From contig JAEHOE010000139.1 of assembly GCA_016858145.1 (NCBI GenBank), forward strand, positions 124,001 through 188,000: 64,000 bases of DNA, written 5' to 3'. The notes below the pieces were generated by a model. It had not been told where the DNA came from, ran no database searches, and saw only the letters and a program-made list of their open reading frames with translations. The position numbers and the translations under genes are program-made. This DNA comes from Edaphochlamys debaryana. Its lineage: Eukaryota > Chlorophyta > Chlorophyceae > Chlamydomonadales. Shown here piece after piece: positions 43,603-55,600 of this stretch. Within the stretch, counting starts at the first letter, position 1; each line of letters begins with the position of its first letter.

Positions 43603-46600
43603 CCTGCCACCGCCGCCGCCGCCTGCTCCTCCCGCAGCGCTGCCACCGCCGCCGCCGCCACGGAGGGCAGGGGGGCGGCCAAGCGGGCCGTGTCGCCCGG
43701 CTGCAGCACCTGGGGTGGACGGGAGGGGGTGGGGGGGAGGGGGTGAGCGGGGCATTTGTCCGGAGGGGATGGGGACGAAACAATGGAGGCAAGAGACGGA
43801 TGGGAAAAGAGGGTGAGGATTGGGGAGAGACCTGGCCGTGCATAGGCGGACACCAGATGCGTTTGAGCCATTCGTTGTCACTAGCAAACACGTCAGTCCT
43901 TGCCGTCGCCACATCCGTCTATACTAGCTCCCACCCGCCCCACCTCCACGGGTATGTCGGCTGCCGAGGCGGCGGCGGCTGTGAGGGGCGGCGGGCCCCC
44001 GCCGGCGTCGTCGAGCCGCGCAAGCCAGGCCCTGGGAAGTGGGGAGGAAGGCAAGCACGGCTCAGAGGAGTCGGTATCCCTATCCTCGTCCGTTGCCCCA
44101 CCCCGTCGTTACTCCACCTCGTCTTTCCCTACTGTGTGCCTGCCCTTGCGCCACACTCGTCACGACACAGAGTCATGCAAGCTCTCGAGACTGCGCCGAC
44201 CCAATGCAACCCGCCCCACCCGCCCCCACCTGAAGTATGCGTTGCTTGCGTTGTGCACTGTGACGCACAGCACGCAGTCCGTGACCAGGCCCAGAGGGTC
44301 CTCGGGGCCTGTGTGGGGCAGGGGGGCCGACAAGGGGTGGGCGACCTCGAGCTTTCTGCCGAACCGAACACATGGGCGCACACGGGAGGAGGGCCCCGGG
44401 ACCCCAAGTACCCCTGATACCGCAACACGGCGGTGGGTTGCTGGAGCTTTCTGCCAAACCGATTACATGAAAACACATGGGATAGACCCAGGATTCCAAG
44501 CACCCCAGTCAGCCGCACCACGCCCCCGCCTCCCCCCCCCCTTCCCCCATCCCCCCTCACCCCGCGGCTCCACGCTGGGCGCCAGGCGCGAGGGCCCCGA
44601 GGAGGCGGCCCAGGGGGGCGGGGGCCCGGAGCCGCCCGCCCCCGCCCCCAGCCCCAGCCCCATGCTCATGCCCGGGGAGGGCAGGGGGGAGGCGGCCATG
44701 AGGTCAGAGGCGCTCATCACGGAGCCCTGTCAGGAGGGGGGGACAAGGGAGAGGTGGGAGGAAAGGGAAGAGGTGTGTGTGTGGGGGGGGTGAGAGAGAG
44801 AGGTGATCTTTGGTGAGTTAGAGGTTGGATGGTATGGCGGCAGCCAGCGAGCCCGATGCGCACTGAGAGGGGGTGAGAGGGACCGCCAAGCAGGTCAGAG
44901 GGGGTGGGGGGGAAGGTATGGAATTGTCCCCAGCGGCACACAAACCGGTGCGCCCACTGCCCAACAAGTCGCATGCATACAATCACCCCGTTCTGCCCTC
45001 CCGCCCCGTCCACCCCCTCCCGACCCCCACCTGGTGCGTGAGGGAGCCGCAGTGCATGAGCAGGTCGTGGGGGTGGGCGGCGGCGGCGAAGTGGGAGGGG
45101 CCGGCGCCGGGGCCCGGTCGGGTGCTCAGGCCCAGCAGCGAGCCCTGCGGGGCGGGGGCGGGGGTAGGATGAGGGCAATGGGGTCAGGCAGTTACGGCAC
45201 AGAGTGCAGAGAGGAGTCAGCGACTAGTACTTCGCTAAGACGAGATTGGGCTCGAGCCGACCAATCCCCTCCTTCATCCAGCATGCCTCCACGCCCCTGC
45301 CCACGCCTCGTGCCCGCACGCCCATGCCCAATTCATTCCCATACTGCCCCGCTGCTTCCGCCCGCACCACCCAGCTCCAGCCCTTGCTCACCGTTCCGCG
45401 TGCGCCCTTGCCCCCGCCTCCGCCGGCCCCTCCCGCTGTACCGGGGCCCATGCTCAGGTCGAGACCCGCCAACCGCGCCGACAGGCCCCCCGGGCCCCCA
45501 AGCAGGGGGTTGTGCTGGGACGATCCCGAGGGACCCGAAGGGCCAGGCCCACCAGTCCTCTCGCCGGGACCATGCGGGCCCAGGCCCAGACCGGGTCCAG
45601 GCAGGCCCCCGGGCCCGGGGTAGGAGCCAGGCGCGAAGCCAGGGGCCTGGGGCAGGGTCCAGCTGCCGGCGGAGAGGCGCGGCCGCGGGCCCGGGGAGTC
45701 GTGCGGGCCCAGAGGGGCCCCGCCCGGGCCCAGGCTGAAGCCGGGGCCTGGGCCTGGCCCCGGGCCCCCGGTGACGGAGGTGTGGGAGCCGAGGCGCAGG
45801 CGCTGAAGGTTGAACTGGGAGCCTGTGGGGGCGGGGGGTGGGGATGGGGGCAGGGTAACGGGTGGTCAGCTGAAGGTCGGTCTGAGGAGGTGCCGGATGG
45901 GAGTCGGGGGCGAAGGTTAGGCGAAGTGGTGACCCCTTGCCTGCTCCAGCGACACCCTAAACTGGTCTCACCGTCTTCTAGCCTCAGCCCATGTCTGCAA
46001 ACCGCGAACCGCAATGTATCCCCCCTCCACTCACCCTGGCCGTGCCCCCAGTCCATGCTGGGACCCCGGGACGACTCGGCGTCGCCCGGCCACTCCTCAT
46101 GGTGCCCGTACGCGCCGTACGCGCCGTTGCCGCCCTGACCGGGCCCCTGCAGGCCCAGGCCCAGGGGCCCGTGGGCCCCGGTCCCGCCCAGGGAGGGCGC
46201 GGGCGAGGGCCCGCTGCAGGCCAGGAGGCGGGGGTCCAGGGGCGGGTCCAGGTCGGGGGGGAGGCGGGTGTTGCCGCGGGTGGGGGCGGTGTGGTCCAGG
46301 AAGGCGGCCCCCGCTAGGGCGAGGGAGGGGGTGACGTCGAAGGAGAGGGCGAGGGTCATGCGGCGGCCGACGAGGGTGGTGGGGGTGGAGGAGGAGGCGG
46401 TGGGGAGGGCGGATGAGGAGGCCGAGGAGGGGGGGTCGGCGGGGGTGGTGGTGGTGGAGGGGGAGGGTGCAGGGGGATCGGCTGGCTTGGTCAGGTAGGA
46501 GACCGTGATCTGCGGGCAAGGCAGGGGAGGACAAGAAGCAGCTTGCACGCTGGGGAAAGCAAGCACCGGCGATGTATCGCAGGTCAGCGGGCCAGCGGGT

Positions 46601-49600
46601 CATTGTTCCTCCGAGCAGCAGCTCACCTTCTTTCCCTCAACGTCCCCAAGGACTCCCCCCCTTTTCACCCACCCTACCTCGATGGCCGCCTCCCTGAACG
46701 CCCCCCGCGGCGCCTGCCCCACCGCCAGCGCCAGCGGCAGCGTCAGGCTGCCGCCGGGGCGCAGCGGCAGCGCGCCGCCGCCGCCGCCGCCGTTGCTGAC
46801 CCGCCGGCCGTCTGGCTCCGTGGCGGCGGCGCCGCCGCCGGTGCTGGGGGTGGCGGCCGCCGCCGCCGCCGCCGTCAGGGCTGAGTCATCGATCTCCGCG
46901 TGCACGCCCTGGAGGGAGCGGGTGAGAGGGCGGGGCGCTGAGTCAGTTGCTTGCGTCGTCATGTATTCTGGCAGCCTCAAAAGATGGATGGGAGAGAGCG
47001 CAAGCGGCAAGGAGATGCGGGGTGCCCGTGCCCCACCCACGTGAAAGCTGGACCCCTCCCCACCCGTCAACCCCGTCCCCCCACCCCTAAACTGGGAGCT
47101 GGCTGGGTCCAGGGTCGGCACTCCCCTAGCCACCCCTCCTCCTCGCAGCTCAACATCCATCCCCTACCCCTGCCCCTGCCCCTCCCACACCCCCACCCCG
47201 CCCCCCCACCTGGAAGCTGGCGGGCAGCGGCGCCCCCCGCAGCGGCTTGAGCGGTGCGCCTGCAGAGGGGGCGGTGTGGGCGGCGAGGGGCAGAGACGGC
47301 GTTAAGCGCGTTCGCCGGGTTCCTGTCGAAGGACCGATGGGAGACCCCGACCGCAACTGTTCCAGCCCCTCCCGCCTTCCCCCAAAAAGGGCCTCACCAG
47401 TGCGCTTGACCCTTGCTTACGGACAGCGCTGTGACCGGCCCCGCGTTGACCAGCGGCCCCCAGCCCCTCCCTTTCCTGCCACCCCCCCTCCCTTCAAGGG
47501 CCTCACCCTTGTGGTTGGTCACTGCCACGCTCAGCCCCGTCACCGGCAGCGGCCCCGCGTTGACCAGGGTGAGGGACCAGGCCAGGCGCTGGCCCTCCAG
47601 CAGGGGCACCGGGGGGGAGCGGCCGAGGTCCTCGGAGGCGGGCTGGCCCTGTCAGGGGGGGGGGGGGGAGTTGCGTGGAGAAGAAGAGCGGAGCAGTGCC
47701 TGAGGGAGCAGGCGAATGCAGGGCTGAGTACAGCGTTCCAGCCAGCGCAAGATCAGGCACGAACACAAGGCTGGCAGGCAGCCCTTCCCATCCCATCCAG
47801 CTCCATACATAAACCGTCCCTTACCATGGGCGCGTGGATGTCGTCATTGGTCGGGCTAACCGCCACAACGGTCGGGTCCGCCGAGGCCCCACCCGGGCCC
47901 AGGCCCGGCGTCGGGCCCGAGTGGCCGTGCGGCAGGCCCAGCGCCGCGGCGGACCCCGGGCCCGTGACTGATGCGGGCAGGGCTGTGGGGTGGTGGCCGT
48001 GGTGGGGGGCGTGGGGGTGGGCGCAGGGGGGGAGGGCGTGGGGAAGGGCGTGGGCGCTGCCGCCGGGGGCGGGGGTGCCGGGCAGGGATCCCGAGGCGGA
48101 GGTGGAGGTGGTGGCTCCGGAGGGTGAGGGGGCGGCGGGGAGGGGGCCGCCCACGGGGCTGGCTCGCACAATGGCCTGAGAGGGGGGAAAAAGGATGTCC
48201 GGAAGGGAAGGGGAGGGGAGGGGAGGGCGGCTGACCAGACACCCCTCTTCTATATATCTTCTTCAGGAGAGACGAGTCAGGAAACTTTCCGCCATGCCCA
48301 TCCGAGCCCTATCCCCCTCGCCCACCCAACCGCCGTACCTTGATCAGGGGCAGGGCGGGCAGCACGTTGACGCAGGCCGGGACCGCCGGGGCCCAGCCCG
48401 GGCCCAGCCGGCCGGCCATCCCAACCACCGCGCCCGCCGCCGCGGAGGCGGCCGCCGCCGCGGGCGTCCCTGCCGGCGGCACGGCCCCCGCCGCCTTGGC
48501 CCCAGCGCCTGACGCAGCCGAGGAGGGGGTGGCGGAGGCGGCGCCCGATGTGCTGCCCCGCTTGGCGCCGCCGGGCCCCGCCGCGTTCTTGCGGATGGCT
48601 GTGGCGAAGGGGGCGGCCCACGTGACGCCCCAGGCCGTGATCTGTGGGGCGGGAGGGAGCGCAGGGGATGCGCAGTTTGGATTCAGTGGTGAAGTCCGGG
48701 GGAGCATTTAGGGAAGAATACGGCCCGTGTGAGGAGGCGTTCGGCTTCCATGCGGAGAAACAAGGCAAACCCTGGGCTGCATCCTGTTGCAGCTGTCAGC
48801 CTAGCCCTCACACCCCGCTCCCCTTCCCTCACCGTTCACCCCTCCACCTGCTCTCCCTCGCCTCTTCTCCTAGCGCGACCCCCCACCCCCCATCCCACCC
48901 CCCTCACCATGCACCCCTCCACCAGGTAGGTCCCCGGCAGCTGCGGCTTCCCGCACAGCACCACCCGCTGGGGGCGGCCCGCGGGGGGCAGCACCAGCGA
49001 CAGCGCCGGGGTCTTGAACGCCTGCGGCTGCCGCCCGGATCCAGATCCAGACGCGGATCCAGATCCGGACATGGACACGGATCCAGATCCGCCGCCGCCC
49101 GTGTGGCCCGCCGCCACCGACCCTACGCCGCCCGCGGCTCCGGGCCCTGGGCCCGCCGTGGGCCCGGCGGGGCCCGGGCCGGGCCCGGCCTTGCCACCCG
49201 CTGCTGCTGCTGCTGAGTCGCCGCCCCCAGGGCCCCCGAGGAAGCGCACGGACAGCTGGAGCTGGTCGATCTGCGGTTGAGGGGGTTGAGCGTTTAGGAT
49301 GTTGGAGAAAAGGGCAGCCGGGGAGTTGGCCTTGTGAACTTGCGGGTTGAGTCTAGGGTTACAAGGTGGGAGGCGCGGACAGGCAATGGCAAGAGTGGAC
49401 CCTGCGCTCCTGTTCTACGGCTCCCTCCCCCCCTCCTCCCCCCATGCCCTCCCCCCTTGCCTTGATGGGCAGGGCCAGGGGGTTGGTCAGGAGCACCTCC
49501 ACGCGGCCCTCGTCGTTGCAGGACTGACGGGGGAAGGGGGGGGACGGGGGGGAAAAAGGCAAAGGGGGTTGAGCAGAGTGTGGGTGGAGAAAGGGAGAGT

Positions 49601-52600
49601 GATGCATGAGAGGCGCCCGCTTCCTTCTCCCTGCATTTCTCCCAGTCGAGAAACCACCCACCCATCCCCCGCCCAACCCCACCCACCCAGTCCGGAGTGC
49701 TCGCCGCCGCCTCCCCGGCCTCCAACTTGGCCTGCCGCTTGGCCGCGTACGGGTTGAAGATGAACAGCCCGCCGCCGCCGCCAGCGCCGCCGCCGCCGCC
49801 GCCGCGCCCGCGCCCGCCGCCGGCGCCCGCCACTGCGATGGCGCCGGCGGGCGTTACGGCGAGGGGCGTGGGCTGCAGGGGCAGGGCCGCGGGGAGCAGG
49901 CGGCGCAGGGAGACCAGGGGGCCGGGGCCCAGGCCGGGTCGGGTGCGGAAGCGGCTGGGCAGCGCGGCGGAGGCCTGGGGGGGAAAGGGGTTGGGGGGCA
50001 GGGGAGAGGGAGTGAGCTGTGGATGGAACAGGCGGGAGAGAGCGGCGTCAGAGCGCGGCTCGCGTCCACTCTTCTGTCCTCCCACCCAGCCTCAATACTC
50101 ATCAAGCCTTCCCCCCCTGCACCAGCCCAGCCCCCACCTGCGCCAGTGTGTCCAGCAGCGCGGCCTGCTGCTGGGGGGACAGGGCGGCCGAGTACTCCTG
50201 GGGGGGCGCGGGGGGGCAGGAGGACAGCGCTGTGGTCGGGGGCTCAAGTGCTAGGACGACCAGCCCCTTCCACACCAGGGGTCGCTGCCCCCTCCCAGCC
50301 GTCCCAGCCCGTGCTCCGGAGTGATCCACACCAAGATCCACCTTCCCAGAAGGTGGGGGTCCCTGCGCCCCCCTCCCCACCTGAGCAGTGTTGCCGCCAG
50401 CTCCCAGGCCTCCGCGGGTGCGTGCGCCTGCCGCGCCGCAACCAGCGCCGCCTCCAGGAGGCACAGGGCCACCGCGTCCCAACCGCGGGCCCCGCCGGGC
50501 CCGGGCCCGCCCGGGCCCCGCCGCTGCCACCAGGACAGCCGGGGCTGGTCGTCCGGGTCCTGACAGGGTAGGGCAGGGGGGTGGATGGGATACCCCAGCT
50601 TACCCCCTCCCTGTGTGCCCTAAACACTGGGTTCCCCCTGCCTCCAGCGCCAACAGCCTTCCCCTCCCTCTCCTCCCTCCCCTCCCTCCCCTCCCTCCCT
50701 CTCCTCCCTCCCCCCTTCCGCCTCCCCCCCTTCCCCCTCTCTTCCACCCCCGCCCCCCCCCTCCTGCCTGGTTCATGGCCTCATCGGGAGCCTCCAGCGC
50801 CCTCAGCGCTATGCGCAGCAGCTCGCTGCGGTCCAGGAGGGGCGGCGGCAGCGCGGCGGGGGCCAGCAGGGCCGCCCCCGGGCCCCCCGGGGCCCCCGCC
50901 CCGCCCCCCCGCCCCGCCTCCAGCGCCGCCCACAGCAGCAGCTGCCGCTTGCGGGCCGCACCCACCAGGCCAAGGACCTGAGGGGGGGAGGGGGGGGGTA
51001 GAAGGGACGCGAGTTGTGCCGAGCAGGGAGGTGGAGTTGGGGGCGGTGAGTGGGATTGGGTGAGGAGGTGAAGGGTGGTTTTGTCCATGCAAGGTTCCAG
51101 CCCCCTGCCTGCCGTGCGTTCCTGCCTTGCCCCCCTTGCCTCATCGTGTCTCTCTCTCTCTCCCTCCCTCCTTCCCCCAACTACCCCATCCCTCCCCCCC
51201 CCCACCTGTGCGCACTCCACGGTGGCGGCTATGCGGTCCTCCAGACAGGGCAGCGCGGGGCACAGGTCCAGCACGGCCTGGGGGGGGGGGTGAGGGGGTG
51301 GGGGGGTGAGGGGGTGGAGAGGAGACAGGGGGAAAGAGGCGTGTAGGTAAGGGCGCCCTTGCACCAACCCCACCCAAACCGCACTTCATCCCCCTCTCCC
51401 CGCCCCACCTGCGCCAGCTCCGCCACCTCCCTGCGGGCCCCCAGGCCCCGGAGGCCGGCGGCCAGGCGGGCGAGCTTGAGGTGCTGCTCGGCCTGGGGGG
51501 GGGGGGGGGGGGAAATGGGGATGGGGGGGGGGAGCGGGGGGTGGTCCTTGGTCGAGTAGGCTGGGTGCAAAACAGGAGCCTTGATGAGACCACACACGCA
51601 CGCCCTTGTCAAAGCCTTCTGCCGCCTCGTTCTCAGTTTAACCCGCACCACCACCCGCACCACCACGACCACCACCCCGACCAAGCGAGTTACCGCGCAA
51701 CCAGCCCGTGTTCTACTATTTATGGGGCATGTAGGCTGTTGGCTGCCCCCTCAGTGTTTTTACCCGCCCTCCCGACCCCAAGCCCCAACACATCACCACC
51801 ACCACCCAATCCCCGCCCCCCCCCACCATGAGTGAGGCCACGCCCCCCTTGCGGCGGTAGGCCCCCCGGGCGTCCGTAAAGCACTCCCGAACCAGCGACT
51901 CGGCGTCACTGGGGGGTGGGGTGGGGGCGGGAGTTGGTTGCTGAGCGGGGTGAGTTGAGATAGCGGAAAGGATATCCGCCATAGGGTATCCTCGCCCCGC
52001 CTCACCACTTTGCCTTGCCCCCTAACGCTCCTTTCACGGCCGCTATCTCCGCACTCTCCTTGGCGCTTCGTCACCCTTAAGGCCCCTCTTTCGCCCGTTC
52101 CCTGACCCCTCACCTGCGGCGCAGGAGCTCCCACTTGGCCGGGGTCATGAAGCCTTGGGGGGGCGGGAGGGGCAGGAAAGGGAATGCATTTCAAGGGTAG
52201 ACCGCACGTGGTGGAATGCGGGAGGTTCAAGATCGATCTGCGCACGCGCGGGGCCGCCCTATCCGCTGCCCGCCCCTTTGTCACCCAACAAGGGGCCGCG
52301 CTCCCACCCCCCCGCCCCCGCTCACCCCCCGGGGGCCCCCGCCCGTCCCGGCTCCGCGCCGGTCCCGACGCACTGAAGCTCCGCGGCCGCCCCGCGCCCC
52401 CCGGGGCCCCGCTGCCGTCGCCGCTGCCGCCGGGGGCGGGCCCGGGCGCCCCTCCGTTGAGCACCTCGGCCACCCGGGCAGCAGCCATGCCCTGTCAGGG
52501 GGGGTCGGCGGGGAGGAGGGGGGTGGAGGTCAAGGGAAGGGGGGGAGGTGGCGCCCCTCTGTTGAGCACCTCGGCCACCCGGGCAGCCGCCATGCCCGAA

Positions 52601-55600
52601 AAGGAAAGCACCAAGGGAGGTTCGGTTGAAGGAAGAGCTTGAGACTTGGGCCCTGCCGCTGCCGCCCCCTGGAATAGTGCCCCCACGCGGTTCACACCCG
52701 CCGTCCCCCTCCCCAGCTACCCGCCCCCCGCCCCCCGCCTCCCCATGCCCCGCCCCCCCCCCCCCCGCACCTCGAGCGCTGCGCCGTACCACACCCAATC
52801 GCCACACGCCTTGGCGATCTCCTGGCCCGTCCTGCAGGGGGGGGGGGGGGGGGGGCGAGTGCAATTGTGAGAGTGTGCGTTGAGCAGGATTGCGGGCTGC
52901 TCTGCTCTTCGCATCTCCTGCCACAACTGCCCCCGTGGGCAATCACACCCCAGCATAGCACGGCCTTGCTCGGGCTCAACAGCGACCAGGGCCGCCCCTT
53001 AAGTTTCAACACCACCCCTTCCCGCTGTTGCACCCCTTTTCCTCCCCTCCCCCCCACCCCCTCCCCTCACCCCACCCCCTCACCGGAAGTGCTCCGCCGC
53101 GTCCCTCGGCGACCCCGCCAGCAGGCACATGTCCCCCTTCATCTTCATCAGCCGCCCCCAGCGCTGCTTCTCGCGCACCTCCCCGTCCGCCCCCGCCAGG
53201 CGCTTGGCCACCTCGTCCAGCACCGCGGAGGCGCCCGTGAACTCGGCTGGGGGGCGGGGGGGGGGGTGACAGGGGGGAAAGGGAGGGGGGGGACCGTGCG
53301 TGTTTCGCCGACGTGTGTGGGTGTCACAGTCGGTGGAAGGTTGGGGGGGTGGGTTGGAATGAGCGCAGAGCCCATGGGTGATGAGTGCAAGCCGGCACAC
53401 GTGCCTTCCCCACCCAGCCCCCCAACACCCCCCGGCCCCACCCGAGTCCGCGAAGCCGTTGAGCTTCATGAGCGCAGGGGCGGCCGCCAGCATCCACTTC
53501 TCAAACTCTGGCGGTGGGAAGGGGGATGGGAGTCGGCGATGAGTGAAGAGAGCAAGCTAGCCCCTGCGGACCCGGCCATGCGAGCAGCCACCCACCCCAT
53601 CTGCCTCGTAACCCTGGTGTCCAACCCCCTGCCCCCCAGCCTCTGCCCCTGACCCCCACCTGTCAGCAGTGCCGCCGCCAGGTCGTGCATCCACACCTCC
53701 AGGTGCTGCCCACCCCACCCCCCGTGTCAATACACACACGCTTTCCCCTCTCAACCCCTGGTTCCCCCCCTCCCCACCTGTCAGCAGCGCCGCCGCCAGG
53801 TCGTGCATCCACACCTCGAGGTGCTGCTCGATGTGGGAGGGGCCGCCTGGCGGGTGGGAAGGAGGGGGGGGTGTGAGGTGCTTTCGGCTCTTGTCTCCTC
53901 ATGCCACCTGTTGGCACTAGCTCTGGCTCACACATCGCCTTGAACAGCCACGCCTCTCCCGCTCCCCCCGACACGCCCATACACACACGCCCCCTCCCCC
54001 CCCTCCCCCTCCCCCCGTCTACCCACCCCCGAACCCCGGCGGGAACATGACCAGGTCCGGCAGCTGCGCGCACTCCCGCTCCTGGCGGATGTGCTCCTCG
54101 CTGGGCTCAAACACAAAGCAGCGGACCACGAAGGCCTCGGAGTAGGACCTGAGGGGGTGGAGAACGGGGAAACGTAGGGGAGGGGGGAAACGTGTGTATA
54201 TGCGCACGTCGGGCTGATGATGTGGCAGGGGCAGGAGCGTCAGCATGTGTCGCGCAGGTCGCCTGGAAGAAGGGCGGCGCGATCACCCCGCCCCGGGCCG
54301 TACTGTCGTACCTGCACAGCTTCTTGAACTCCTCGTACGCGCCCTGTACGGATGCGCACATGGGTCCGTACACGATGCCCAGCAGGGCCAGCACCTGATA
54401 GTAGGAGAGGGGGGGGGGGGGGAAAGGGAAGATTTTCGGAGCATTGGAGAGCGGAGGAAGAGATAGAGCGGCGGCCAGCGAGCCCGATGCGCACCGAGGT
54501 CCAGAGCGAAAGGTCCGGCGGGTCCATTGGCGATGGCGTCGGCTGCTCTGACGTGTGGCGTAGGCTAGAGCGGCTAGACCTAACTCTAGAGCACTCTCAG
54601 TGCAGTATGTAGGCAAGCTTGCTGGGCTGGCGTGCGTGCGTGCCGGCGTGCATTGTGGGATGCGTTCCTTACGCGAACCGCACTGGGACCGCAGCAAACG
54701 CCCCACCCAACCGACGTACCTATGAACGAAGATAGACCCACCACGAGACCCAGGCACGCCACGGTCGCGGGGCGGGGGCGAGGAGCGAAGGGGCAAAGTG
54801 AGAGACGGCCATTGTGGAGAAGTGCGCGTGCAGTGCTGTGGGGTGCATACGGCCGCGCGCTAGAAGTGAACGGTAATTATAGTAGTTAAGCAAGTATAGA
54901 AATAAAAGAGAAAGCACGCAGGGGGCACAGAAAAGCCGAACGCCCGAACACGGGATGGGCGGTACGGAGCACACATGTGAAGGTGCCTCCGGGGTGGACC
55001 CGGGGCTGCAACTAATCTGGCGTGGGAGCCCGGGCCCAAGGGGTTCACACGGGTCTCCCACGCGCCGCAGGGCTGGTCCCTGTCGGCAATCACGGGTTTT
55101 GGGGAGGGGTGGGGTGTAGGAGGTTGTGGAGGGCGCGGCGGATGCGGAGGTGAAGTTTCATGCCTGCTTGTCGTGCCAGCTTGAAGATGTGGGGGCGGCG
55201 GAACAGCTGGTCCTGCATCCGGTGCTCTAGGAGGCGGCGCCCGTACCCCTGGCGGATGAGGGCGTGCATAAGCTGTGCGACTTCTGTGATAAAATTGTCT
55301 ACGTCAGAGATACCCCGAGCTAAGCGCACGAATTGGCTAGTAAAAATGTTTCGCTTGGCGGCTTCGTTGACGGAGGAGGTGAAATGGACAAAGCGCGACA
55401 GTCGCACGTTCTGAAATGCCGGCTGCACGCGCTTGTCGTACAGGTGCGTGTCGTACCGACTGCACCCGCTAACCACGCTGTGGACTAGGAGGAGATCGAG
55501 GAAGGGCATGCGCCCTTCGGGGAGGTGGGGGTGGTCCTGGAGGGGGATAGCGAGCTGTGGTGGGTAGAGGGGTGTGAGCCCTTCAGGGCCGGGGGTGTCA

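Noticed and set aside
43204..43746. Ala/Pro-rich plus-strand ORFs over a (GCC)n run
   Set aside because: Antisense of a low-complexity Gly/Ala insert in TRS120; trinucleotide repeat keeps all frames open.
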